A stretch of DNA of 14,437 bases from UBA1732 sp045114235 (GTDB lineage Bacteria; Verrucomicrobiota; Lentisphaeria; Victivallales; UBA1829). Positions 5,401 to 12,207 of this stretch are shown one piece after another. Where the stretch lies: the NCBI GenBank assembly GCA_045114235.1, contig JBGUKB010000039.1, positions 1-14,437 on the forward strand, read 5' to 3'. The notes under the pieces were generated by a model. That model searched no databases, was not told where the DNA came from, and saw nothing but the letters and a program-made list of their open reading frames with translations. Every line of letters starts with the position of its first letter. Within the stretch, counting starts at the first letter, position 1. The position numbers and the translations under genes were made by a program.

Positions 5401-8319
5401 CATATTTCCGCCGTCGTTGACCATGGCGTCCATGACGGAACCGCCGGACCCAATCTCCAGGGCGCCTCCGGCAGAGACCGCGACACCGGCCGCTTTCCCG
5501 CCGTAAGAAACAAGCATGTTGCCGCCGTCATGGACCGTAGTATGGGCCGCCGTGCCGGTGCGCACGACAATCGCGCTGCCGCCGGAATTGAGCGTGGTAC
5601 TGTCCGCCACGCCCTCGGAAACCATGAGCTCGCCGCCGTCGTTGACGGTGGTATGATCCGCCCCGCCGCCGCGGACGTAGAGCCCGCCGTCGAAGTTCAA
5701 AACGGCGCCCGTCGCGCTTGTGTTCGAATGGAGCGTGGCGTAGCGTCCGTCCTCCAGCACGAGCCCGCTGAGCGTGTTGGAAATGAACGTAACAGGCACT
5801 TTGCTGTTGACGTCGACATATCCGCCGTTTTCCAGGATCTCCGTTATCGCGGCGCCGTTGTAAACCGTAAGTGTTCCCCCGGTATTTACCGTAATATGGT
5901 CCACGACACTGCTCGAGAAGACGTCGGCAACACCGCCGTCGTTGACCGTGATGCGGTCCGCCCGGCCGCCGCGGACTTGGAGCCTGCCGTCTTCATTGAC
6001 CGTGACGCTGTTCGCCGTCGTGCCGGAATGAAGAGATGCGGATGTATTTTCCAGCGAAAGGTCCCCGATCGTGTTCGGAAGGAAGGTCACGTCCTCTTCG
6101 ATTCCGACATAGACATATCCGCCGTTTTCGAGGATACTCGTTGCCGTTCCGCCGTTGCAGACATAGATCAGGCCCCTGCTGTTGACCGTGGCGCCGTCCG
6201 CCGTGCCGCCGCTGGAGATGTATAAACTGCCGCCGGCATTGACCGTGACGCCGGTCGCCGTGCCGCTGCTGGAGACGTTGAGCTCGCCATCCGAATTGAC
6301 CGTGGCGTTGGCCGTCGTGCCGCCGGAGTAGACGTTGAGCACGCCGTCGGCGTTGACCGCGGCGTGATCCGCCGTGCCGCCGCTGGAGATGTATAAACTG
6401 CCGCCTTCATTGACCGCGGCGCTGTCCGCGAGACCGCCGCCCGAAACGTAAAGTCTGCCGTTGTCATTGAGCGTGGCGTGAACTGCCGTGCCGCCGGAGG
6501 AGACCGTCATGCTGCCGCCGCCGTTGACCGCGGCGTGATCCGCCGTGCCGCCGCTGGAGACCATCATGCTGCCGGAGCTGTTGACCGAGGCGTTGTCCGC
6601 GACGCCGCCGTTCTGGACATAGAGCACGCCGCCGGAGTTGACCGTGGTGTGGTCCGCCGTGCCACCGTTCATCACGTACATTTCGAAATTGGCGTCAAGC
6701 GTTTTGCCGTCCATGACCGTGGCACTGGACAGCAGCTTGTTTCCCGAACCGAAATAGACGCCGGAATACTCGTTGACGAATGTCGCATTTGCTCCGTCGT
6801 AGACATAGACATGCCCTTCGCAGGGCGTCCACACGATATCCGTCGCCGCGCCGCCGCTCTGGACATAAAGCGCGCCGCCGTTGACCGTGACGCCGTTCGC
6901 CGCGGCGCCGCTGCGGAGACGGAGCGTGCCGCCGTTGACCGTGATGTCGTCCGCCGTACAGCCGGAGGAGATGTAAAGGCTGACATTTCCGTTGACCGTG
7001 TAATGGGAGACGGCGCCGCTCTCGATCACAAAATCGGAGCCGGCGTATGTTCCCGCGATATAAGTGCCGGGCGCGAGATAAAAGTTCAGGCTGGCGCCGG
7101 AATCAGCCGCGAGACCGGACATCGTGGCGCCGGAGGAAACATAAAGTATGCCGCCGGACTTGACCGTGGCGCCGCTTGCCGTGCCGCCTCTGGAGACGTA
7201 TAAATATCCGGCGGATTCGACCGTGGTATTGCTCGCCGTGCCACCGCTGGAGATGTACAATCTGCCGGCGGATTCGACCGTGGCGCAATCCGCCAGGCCG
7301 GACATGTAGACGTTCATCATTCCCCATTCGCTGACGATGGCGCCGCCCGCCGTGCCGCCGGAAGAGACCTGGAGCGTGCCGCCGTCATTGACCGTGGCGC
7401 CGCTTGCCGTGCCGCCGGATGAAACATGGAGCACGCCGCCTTCATAGAGCGTGGCGCTGTTCGCCACGCCGCCGGAGGAGACGTACAATCTGCCGCCTTT
7501 GTTGACCGTGGCGATGTTCGCAACGCCACCGCTGAAGACATGGAGCCGGCCGCCGGAATTGAGCGTGGTGTCGGTCGCGGTGGTGCCGGCGTGGACCGTG
7601 GCGGAGGCGTCGGAAAGGACAAGGCCGCTGAACGCATTCGGGGCAAAAGTAACATCCGCGCCCTCGGCGACATACACATAGCCGCCGTTTTCCCTGACCT
7701 TCGTCGCGGTCGCGCCGGAGGAGACGAGCAGAGAGCCGCCGGAATTGACATTCGGCTCGCAGGCATAGCCGCCCGCCAGGACGTCGAGCTTGCCGCCGTC
7801 CAAAACGGAAACGCTGTTCGCCGCGGCGTTTTCGTGTACCTCGACCGTGCCGGAGACCCGCGCGCCGTCGATCAGCGCGCCGGCCCAGGCATGCAGGACG
7901 CCGCCCTGCGAAACGACCGGGTCGCCCGCACATCCGCCCGAGCTCACATCCAGCACGCCGCCGTCCATGACCGTGACGCCGGTCGCCGCGGCTTCCGAAT
8001 AAACGATCTGCGAGCCGCCGGATCGCAGGAGGCTTTTGTGCGCCGTGCCGCCGCTGGAAACGAGGTACAGTCCGTCCTTTTCCACCGTGACGTCCTGCGC
8101 ATAGCCGCTTTTCAGGACCGCGGCGGTCCCGCCCGAGGAGACGGTGCAGAGATACAGGGTCCCGCCGCCGGACACGACGGCCTGTCCGCCTTCGGCGAGT
8201 CCGATCTCCTGCGCCCAGGCTTCGTCAAGCACCTGCAGGACGCCTTCCTGAATGACATACAGCCCGGACGAAGAAGCGCCGGCCGGAACCGCGACAATGC
8301 CCGATGATATGGTCTCCAT
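2434..8319 (-). CDS. Giant secreted protein: AIDA-type repeats, degenerate zincin, C10 cysteine peptidase and RTX C-terminus
   Basis: The protein has 1961 residues. Residues about 20-1024 are strand-loop-strand repeats of about 19 residues (consensus VNxGGxLYVSSGGTAxxAT), which form beta-helix stalks in AIDA-I-type adhesins. Residues about 1128-1260 resemble a zincin fold, but RMLDH stands where HExxH is expected (H1253). Residues about 1275-1495 are a C10 (streptopain) cysteine peptidase. The nucleophile Cys1309 lies in VVGCTNTAASQM and His1452 in DHAIVADGYD, 143 residues apart as is typical, followed by HLDFGWG. A CARDB-like domain (about 1504-1605), an Fn3-like domain (about 1610-1685) and RTX nonapeptides such as GGDGDD and GGGGND (about 1790-1868) follow, then a 93-residue tail. 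There is no Sec signal and no autotransporter barrel, so type I export through an ABC channel is inferred; no such genes are in the window. GAGGAG lies 9 nt before the ATG. The likely role is a surface or released adhesive protease. Confidence 0.9.
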   Translation of the reverse strand: METISSGIVAVPAGASSSGLYVIQEGVLQVLDEAWAQEIGLAEGGQAVVSGGGTLYLCTVSSGGTAAVLKSGYAQDVTVEKDGLYLVSSGGTAHKSLLRSGGSQIVYSEAAATGVTVMDGGVLDVSSGGCAGDPVVSQGGVLHAWAGALIDGARVSGTVEVHENAAANSVSVLDGGKLDVLAGGYACEPNVNSGGSLLVSSGATATKVRENGGYVYVAEGADVTFAPNAFSGLVLSDASATVHAGTTATDTTLNSGGRLHVFSGGVANIATVNKGGRLYVSSGGVANSATLYEGGVLHVSSGGTASGATVNDGGTLQVSSGGTAGGAIVSEWGMMNVYMSGLADCATVESAGRLYISSGGTASNTTVESAGYLYVSRGGTASGATVKSGGILYVSSGATMSGLAADSGASLNFYLAPGTYIAGTYAGSDFVIESGAVSHYTVNGNVSLYISSGCTADDITVNGGTLRLRSGAAANGVTVNGGALYVQSGGAATDIVWTPCEGHVYVYDGANATFVNEYSGVYFGSGNKLLSSATVMDGKTLDANFEMYVMNGGTADHTTVNSGGVLYVQNGGVADNASVNSSGSMMVSSGGTADHAAVNGGGSMTVSSGGTAVHATLNDNGRLYVSGGGLADSAAVNEGGSLYISSGGTADHAAVNADGVLNVYSGGTTANATVNSDGELNVSSSGTATGVTVNAGGSLYISSGGTADGATVNSRGLIYVCNGGTATSILENGGYVYVGIEEDVTFLPNTIGDLSLENTSASLHSGTTANSVTVNEDGRLQVRGGRADRITVNDGGVADVFSSSVVDHITVNTGGTLTVYNGAAITEILENGGYVDVNSKVPVTFISNTLSGLVLEDGRYATLHSNTSATGAVLNFDGGLYVRGGGADHTTVNDGGELMVSEGVADSTTLNSGGSAIVVRTGTAAHTTVHDGGNMLVSYGGKAAGVAVSAGGALEIGSGGSVMDAMVNDGGNMFVGSSGTATDISVSAGGRLELGDGGTVQSAVISSGGLVTGHVDCKDVTFDPGAILQFDLSAISPGNEIALVDLAGLAQSQNCPSFSLPVADSQAYGDYKLAEGAQGFEGKTISVSNSVMEFGSLSLDRSVVVGGREYALNLNGGDLVLSVNAAQPAQYVYLDFDGEEQVRYSNPDLKLSLDLSVADPKFSEEQRKAVVSALSEQYGMYNIAFTLERPVDAEYSTLYFGVTSAFDEYGDFFGVSEMYDGNDQVRNDNAFVLLDSAYSDDQVISVASRMLDHLMGFSWSGSVDGSPAILKYAESKALLSLSAGWIQRYPYNIYCPINPNTGDRCVVGCTNTAASQMIYYWLEKGLLDFTLTLTDSDAYRSNEYILIESTDDPESGHLSFAKTNELLQSFDILDKNFIAALCFAAGVVQKADYGSDETGTAWRKTLFVRSGFEKDEAVEQYAMDIGLDDYDIMEYELLHGRPVGVSLLKQDHAIVADGYDSSRDMFHLDFGWGNDSNRWYTREEIDDLRIYVEISGYTPAVSPDLTVKDLSAGEAPVKWKDDVTLSFTVSNEGREVSEETMAYVYCGDAILGACGIAYISPGYSREFTCTVNTASLKVGENVLTVKVGSQNGEGTVSVASVTVTCWDGDVMPQTQTWEKIEGAAQYLVEYSTDDFGHVIQLVADTNALDSYQLPEGKYQMRVKADVSDEWTVLEPVVAGEVTDKPKLVRSNADGNADVFYVNAASKWKRGYAAQHAGSADDPWGGTKEIVALVGRNKLTDVFEGSDDANTLLMTDDANGDALFVDDIYSASPNELGLSQSRIAQLDEIRAGAGDDIVDMTSSRFKYMGDGLTIRGGDGDDTVWANKGDNFLFGDAGNDRIVGASGGDVIAGGIGNDSMHGGGGNDVFTFCGNWGIDTAEQLAGGTVTLWFASGDESKWNPGTLTYTDGENSVTVTGVDSVDLKFGDDGSERFAALSSAGAFDAFTSRKIFEESGKGVLASL
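5248..8262 (-). repeat. Coding tandem array of about 47 repeats of 57 bp (19 residues)
   Basis: By eye the translated region divides into about 47 units, most of exactly 19 residues, running from residue 20 to about 1024 of the giant protein. Four longer modules interrupt the array near residues 202-253, 490-543, 723-770 and 823-873. Three of them carry an ENGGYVYV-like strand, a VTF-x-x-N segment and a TLHSGTTA-like segment; the second is diverged. The repeats match the AIDA-type strand-loop-strand family, which in some adhesins is glycosylated by a dedicated heptosyltransferase. No such enzyme is present here. Confidence 0.88.
6197..6560 (-). repeat. Higher-order 171-bp repeat inside the array
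   Basis: A 38-nt stretch at 6197-6234 recurs exactly at 6368-6405. A 39-nt stretch at 6351-6389 recurs exactly at 6522-6560. Both offsets are 171 bp, three 57-bp units. The array therefore seems to have grown here by duplicating blocks of three repeats, and recently enough that synonymous positions still agree. Confidence 0.75.
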
Positions 8320-8401
8320 GATCGAATTCTCCTCACCTCAAAGATGTACGGCGGAGCTTTTTTCCGGCGGAATGCGCCCGCGTTTCAATATTTCTAACAG
8401 T

Positions 8402-8429
8402 AATGTACCGTTTCTTTTCCGAAAATCAA
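8402..8429 (-). promoter_or_regulatory. Possible promoter of the giant secreted-protein gene
   Basis: On the minus strand, TTGATT (8424-8429), a 16-bp spacer and TACATT (8402-8407) match a sigma-70 promoter at 4 of 6 positions each. The site lies just after the esterase terminator and about 85 bp before the start codon, where a promoter is needed. The match is modest. Confidence 0.4.
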
Positions 8430-8450
8430 GTGGCCATTCCGTTTTTGCAA

Positions 8451-8490
8451 ACAAAAAAAGCCGGGACCCCATGGTTCCGCGGGGCCCGGC
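8451..8490 (-). terminator. Strong rho-independent terminator after the esterase gene
   Basis: Read on the minus strand, GCCGGGCCCC pairs with GGGGTCCCGGC (10 bp with one bulged base) around a 10-nt loop, followed by CTTTTTTTGT. It lies 32 bp past the esterase stop and insulates the giant gene from esterase transcription. Confidence 0.9.
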
Positions 8491-8521
8491 CGATGTTTTC
8501 CTTCGTTTCCGTCAGGCGTTG

Positions 8522-9499
8522 TCAGTCGAACATCTTCGGCAGTCCGTTGTACATGACGCGCATGACGGAGTTGATGTCGTGCCCGCCGCGTTCGTAGACC
8601 ATCTGGTAGAGGTTGCCGTCCCTGAAGTTGTCGCAATATTTGAAGATTTCGGGATACTTCTTCATCTCGTTGATCATCGGGGTCATGTTCGGCTCCGCGA
8701 CGTCGTTGCGGCCGCAACCGGAGTAGATGTAGAAATCGTTCGCGGTCTTGCCGTTCTTGACGACCGTGTCGGCGAGGTGCTTGGCGGATTCGGCGGACTT
8801 GCCGCGTCCGATGGCCCAGCAGTCGCCGCTCATCGGGATGAAGTAGCCCATTTCGCCGAGGCAGTGTTCGAAGACGGACCAGGTGGCGCAGGCGCCCATG
8901 GAGAACCCGCCGAAGCCGCGGTGCCATCTGGAGGCGTCGAGGGCATCCTGCGAGACGTCCTTTGCGTAGGTGTGGTACTGCTTCTCGAAGACCGGGATCA
9001 CGTCCTTGTCGAGCTCGTAGTGGAAGTCGATGCAGTTCTTGGTGGCGTCGTTGCTGTACTGCGTGTAGTAGGAGAGCGCGCAGATGATGAGCGGCTTCAT
9101 CTCGCCGTTCGCGATCAGGTGGTCGATCACGTTTTTGAGGCGGGTGTTCTGGCCCGCTCCGCCGAAGTACCAGCCGGGATTGTCGCCGCCGCCGTGCATC
9201 AGGTACAGCACGTTGTAGCGGGTGGATTTGTCGTTTTCATCGTAGCCGTAGGGCAGATACACGAGGCCGGACTTCTCGAATTCAGGGCTGCCCGGGGTCT
9301 GGTTGTCGCGCGTCGTGTACTTGAAGTCCTTGATGACGCCGCCCTTCTCGCAGACGTTGAAGTATTCCTGCGGGATCTCCTTGAACGCGTTGTCGGGGAA
9401 GGAGGTACGGGTGGAGGCGGTGGACGCGCCGATGCCGGCGCAGCCGCAGAGGACGGCGAGTGCCGCCGCGCAGGCGAAGAGTTTTTTGAGGTGTTTCAT
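8522..9499 (-). CDS. Lipoprotein esterase of the CE1 / esterase-D family
   Basis: This 325-residue alpha/beta hydrolase belongs to the putative esterase family that includes feruloyl and acetyl-xylan esterases of CE1. Such enzymes remove ester-linked feruloyl or acetyl groups from plant polysaccharides. The N-terminus MKHLKKLFACAAALAVLCGC is a lipoprotein signal with lipobox LCGC and the lipidated Cys at residue 20, so the enzyme should be membrane-anchored outside the cytoplasm. Visible features are the oxyanion segment LYLMHGGGD, the nucleophile Ser200 in GFSMG, a likely acid Asp266 in GCGRND and His307 in GGHDIN. AAGGA lies 6 nt before the ATG. The gene has its own near-consensus promoter and a strong terminator, so it is a single-gene transcript. 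Substrate choice cannot be read from the sequence, and other members of this fold act on different esters. Confidence 0.85.
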   Translation of the reverse strand: MKHLKKLFACAAALAVLCGCAGIGASTASTRTSFPDNAFKEIPQEYFNVCEKGGVIKDFKYTTRDNQTPGSPEFEKSGLVYLPYGYDENDKSTRYNVLYLMHGGGDNPGWYFGGAGQNTRLKNVIDHLIANGEMKPLIICALSYYTQYSNDATKNCIDFHYELDKDVIPVFEKQYHTYAKDVSQDALDASRWHRGFGGFSMGACATWSVFEHCLGEMGYFIPMSGDCWAIGRGKSAESAKHLADTVVKNGKTANDFYIYSGCGRNDVAEPNMTPMINEMKKYPEIFKYCDNFRDGNLYQMVYERGGHDINSVMRVMYNGLPKMFD

Positions 9500-9597
9500 G
9501 TCGTTCCTTTGGGGTTGTATTTGAGAAAAAAAGACGGGATGGAAGGGTCGAACGGGGGAATGCGCCGTTTTCGCGGACCGGCACGCTTCCAGTTCGT

Positions 9598-9626
9598 ATT
9601 ATACTGCGGATTTCTGCAAAAGTCAA
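9598..9626 (-). promoter_or_regulatory. Near-consensus sigma-70 promoter of the esterase gene
   Basis: On the minus strand, TTGACT (9621-9626), a 17-bp spacer and a perfect TATAAT (9598-9603) form the best promoter in the window. It implies a 5' leader of about 90 nt before the esterase ATG. The leader shows only short GC hairpins and no recognised riboswitch. Confidence 0.8.
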
Positions 9627-9668
9627 ACGGAAACGGGGCAATAAACGGAAGAAAAATGCCCTTCGCGC

Positions 9669-9697
9669 TTGTTTTATTAAGAAAAGAGCGATATATT
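9669..9697 (+). promoter_or_regulatory. Promoter of the manC-manA unit
   Basis: TTGTTT (9669-9674), a 17-bp spacer and TATATT (9692-9697) lie about 50 bp before the manC start. The site is divergent from the esterase promoter, and the two -35 elements are 42 bp apart, so a shared regulator could act on both. No clear dyad was seen between them. Confidence 0.6.
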
Positions 9698-9745
9698 AAA
9701 GCGGAACAAGTAGTTTAACCTCATATCCATACGGTGGTCCTGTCT

Positions 9746-11065
9746 ATGAATATCATCCTGCTCTCTGGCGGATCGGGGAAACGGCTCTGGCCGTTGTCCA
9801 ACGATGTCCGGTCGAAACAGTTCATCAAATTTTTCCGCGGCCCGGACGGCGAACCGGAATCCATGGTGCAGCGCGTGTACCGCCAGATCAAGGCCGCGGA
9901 CCCGGATTCGACCGTGACGGTCGCCACCTCGAAAACACAGGTGTCCGCGCTTCACAACCAGCTCGGCGACGGCGTGGGCATCTCCGTGGAGCCATGCCGC
10001 CGCGACACGTTCCCGGCGATCTTGCTGGCGACGGAATACCTGCACACGGTGCAGGGCGCGTCCGAGGATGAAGCCGTGGTGGTCTGCCCGGTCGACCCGT
10101 ACGTGAACGATGATTATTTCGAGTTCCTGAAGCGCCTGTGCGAACAGGCTTCGAAGGGCGAGGCGAACCTGACGCTGATGGGCATCCAGCCGCTTCATCC
10201 GAGCGAGAAATACGGCTACATCATCCCGGAGAAAAAAACGGATCTGAGCCGCGTAAGCGAGTTCAAGGAAAAGCCGGACATGCACACCGCGGAAAAGTAT
10301 ATCGCGCAGGGCGCGCTGTGGAACGGCGGCGTGTTCGCGTACCGGATCGGCTACGTGCTGAGGAAGGCGCACGAAATGATCTCCTACACGGACTACCACG
10401 ACCTCTTCCAGCAGTACGCCACGCTGCCGAAGATCAGCTTCGACTACGCCGTAGTCGAGAAGGAGCCGGACATCCAGGTGATGCGGTTCAGCGGCGAGTG
10501 GCGCGACATCGGCACCTGGAATACGCTCACGGAGGTCATGCCCGGCAATACGCTCGGCAACGCCGTGATCGACGACCAGTGCAGCAACGTGCATGTACTG
10601 AACGAGCTTTCGATGCCGGTGCTGGCGATGGGCGTCCACGACGTCGTGATCGCCGCTTCGCCCGAAGGCATCCTGGTGTCGGACAAGGACCGTTCGGCGC
10701 GCATCAAAAGCATCGTCGACAAGTTCGAAAACCAGATCATGTTCGCCGAGAAATCGTGGGGCACGTTCCAGATCCTGAACGTCGAGGAAGGCAGCCTCAC
10801 GATCAAAATCGAGCTGAAACAGGGCCAGTCCATGAACTACCACAGCCACGAAAAACGCGATGAGATCTGGACCGTCATCAGCGGCGAGGGACGCACGCTC
10901 GTCGACGGCATGGAGCAGAAGGTCCGCGCCGGAGACGTGATCACGATCGAGGCGGGCTGCCGTCATACGATTTTCGCGAACACAGCGCTGAAGCTGATCG
11001 AAGTCCAGGTCGGGCAGGAGATATCCAAGCTCGACAAGAAAAAATACAAACTGCCGTCCCTGTGA
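9746..11065 (+). CDS. manC: Mannose-1-phosphate guanylyltransferase with C-terminal cupin domain
   Basis: This 439-residue enzyme makes GDP-mannose from mannose 1-phosphate and GTP, the activated donor for mannosylated surface polysaccharides and for fucose precursors. Residues 1-18 carry the nucleotide-binding signature (LLSGGSGKRLWPLS), followed by RSKQF. FKEKP (Lys176) and LWNGGVF are the conserved sugar-phosphate-site motifs. A linker leads to a cupin domain from about residue 350 with YHSHEKRDEIW (His366, His368) and a later GCRHTIF. In ManC/AlgA proteins this domain is the type II phosphomannose isomerase. ATG at 9746 is chosen over an in-frame GTG 12 bp upstream because the family begins at this Met; the ribosome site (GGTGG) is weak. 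The stop overlaps the next gene by 4 bp, so the two are probably co-translated. Confidence 0.9.
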   Translation: MNIILLSGGSGKRLWPLSNDVRSKQFIKFFRGPDGEPESMVQRVYRQIKAADPDSTVTVATSKTQVSALHNQLGDGVGISVEPCRRDTFPAILLATEYLHTVQGASEDEAVVVCPVDPYVNDDYFEFLKRLCEQASKGEANLTLMGIQPLHPSEKYGYIIPEKKTDLSRVSEFKEKPDMHTAEKYIAQGALWNGGVFAYRIGYVLRKAHEMISYTDYHDLFQQYATLPKISFDYAVVEKEPDIQVMRFSGEWRDIGTWNTLTEVMPGNTLGNAVIDDQCSNVHVLNELSMPVLAMGVHDVVIAASPEGILVSDKDRSARIKSIVDKFENQIMFAEKSWGTFQILNVEEGSLTIKIELKQGQSMNYHSHEKRDEIWTVISGEGRTLVDGMEQKVRAGDVITIEAGCRHTIFANTALKLIEVQVGQEISKLDKKKYKLPSL

Positions 11066-12060
11066 GGTCCGACTTGTCCCGTCCATTTCCATTTCTGCTG
11101 CATCCGGCGGCGAAGGATTACCTCTGGGGCGGCTCTCGTCTCAACGACGACTTCGCCAAGCATGTCGCATCCGATGTGGTCGCTGAAACGTGGGAGTGCT
11201 CCACGCACCCGGACGGCGTGAGCATCGCCGCGAGCGGGGAATGGATCGGCATGCCGCTGGACGAGATCCTGCGGGCGCACCCGGAATACCTGGGGGAACA
11301 TGCGCACGGCGGCACGGAATTGCCCGTGCTAGTGAAGCTCATCGACGCGAAGCGCGACCTCTCCGTGCAGGTTCACCCGTCCGATGAGTTCGCGCAAACC
11401 CACGAGAACGGACAGAACGGCAAGACGGAGATGTGGTACGTGTTGGACGCCGAACCGGACACCCATATTGCTTACGGCCTGCACCACACGGTTGACGGGA
11501 AACGCTTCCGGGCGGCCATCGAAGACGGCACCGTGGAGAAATATCTCCAGTTCGTGCCCGCCCGCAAAAACGACCTGTTCTTCATCCCCCCCGGCACGGT
11601 CCACGCCATCGGCGCGGGCAGCCTGATCGCGGAGATCCAGCAGAGTTCCAACCTCACCTACCGCCTGTACGACTACGACCGCACCGACCGGAACGGGAAC
11701 AAGCGTCCGCTTCATCTTGAAAAGGGGCTGTCCGTGGCGAACCTCGAAGCCATGCCGGAACCGCGCCAGCCGATGCGCCTGCTGCGGTATTCCGGCGGGA
11801 CCGCCTCCGAATTGCTCTGCCGCTGTCAATATTTCCAGGTGGAACGTGTGCTCGTGAACACGGAGCAGCGCCGCAAGATGGCGTCGTTCCAAGCCTCTTC
11901 GGAATCGTTCCAGATTTTTCTGTTCCTGAATGGTTGCGGCTCGATGTTCTGCCGCGATTCCATGCTCCAGGTCTTCAAAGGCGACTGCGTGTTCGTCCCC
12001 GCCGGAACGGACGATATCCAGCTCCATGCCCGTGCGGAATTTCTGCGGATTTCCTGCTGA
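11062..12060 (+). CDS. manA: Type I mannose-6-phosphate isomerase (zinc enzyme)
   Basis: This 332-residue cytoplasmic enzyme interconverts fructose 6-phosphate and mannose 6-phosphate, feeding the GDP-mannose pathway served by the preceding gene. The zinc ligands of the family are visible: Gln103 and His105 in LSVQVHPSD, Glu123 in KTEMWYV and His181 in IPPGTVHAIGAG. The start LHPAAKDYLWGG and the segment NLTYRLYDYDR are typical of the short bacterial form. The GTG at 11062 shares bases with the manC stop (GTGA), implying translational coupling. A TTG four codons on, at 11074, has a better spaced GAGG and is a real alternative. A phosphomannomutase, needed between the two enzymes, is not in the window. 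No terminator is evident after the gene. Confidence 0.9.
   Translation: MRSDLSRPFPFLLHPAAKDYLWGGSRLNDDFAKHVASDVVAETWECSTHPDGVSIAASGEWIGMPLDEILRAHPEYLGEHAHGGTELPVLVKLIDAKRDLSVQVHPSDEFAQTHENGQNGKTEMWYVLDAEPDTHIAYGLHHTVDGKRFRAAIEDGTVEKYLQFVPARKNDLFFIPPGTVHAIGAGSLIAEIQQSSNLTYRLYDYDRTDRNGNKRPLHLEKGLSVANLEAMPEPRQPMRLLRYSGGTASELLCRCQYFQVERVLVNTEQRRKMASFQASSESFQIFLFLNGCGSMFCRDSMLQVFKGDCVFVPAGTDDIQLHARAEFLRISC
11064..11067 (+). promoter_or_regulatory. Ribosome-binding site that would favour a TTG start for manA
   Basis: GAGG lies 6 nt before TTG at 11074 and overlaps the manC stop codon. The upstream GTG at 11062 has no comparable site. Translation may therefore begin at 11074, shortening the product by four residues. 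Confidence 0.45.
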
Positions 12061-12085
12061 ACCTGCATCGGTCTAAAATTCCGCA

Positions 12086-12103
12086 CAATCTGAAAAAAGA
12101 TTG
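12086..12103. promoter_or_regulatory. Small dyad overlapping the -35 of the uxu promoter
   Basis: CAATCT and AGATTG are perfect 6-bp arms around a 6-nt centre, and the right arm enters the -35 box. The position suits an operator. It could equally be a weak hairpin after manA, but no T run follows. Confidence 0.35.
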
Positions 12104-12129
12104 CAAAACATGCCTTCCCGGTGTATATT
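12101..12129 (+). promoter_or_regulatory. Promoter of the uxuB-uxuA operon
   Basis: TTGCAA (12101-12106), a 17-bp spacer and TATATT (12124-12129) give a sigma-70-type promoter about 78 bp before the uxuB start. The spacer end and -10 (CCGGTGTATATTATT) closely resemble the promoter of the LacI-type gene at 2151-2179. Confidence 0.6.
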
Positions 12130-12207
12130 ATTTATTTAGCCAACCGCTTATTCTGTTCGATTACACTCACATAACCTTTTTCCTTTCTTAACTCAGGAGC
12201 TTTTTCC

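Noticed and set aside
2428..6225. A 1265-codon open frame on the plus strand opposite the giant gene
   Set aside because: It mirrors the GC-biased codons of the minus-strand gene, shows no recognisable domain and is rich in R, D, A and V as such shadows are. The minus strand carries clear families with intact active sites.
5248..8262. The periodic repeats as a CRISPR array or non-coding satellite
   Set aside because: The period is a multiple of three, the frame stays open throughout and the units vary like protein repeats with no unique spacers.
8252..9718. A 488-codon plus-strand frame over the esterase
   Set aside because: It runs through the esterase terminator and promoter, has V/D/A/R-biased composition and no family resemblance.
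9677..11092. A 471-codon minus-strand frame over manC
   Set aside because: It is antisense to a gene with all ManC motifs and has no domain of its own.
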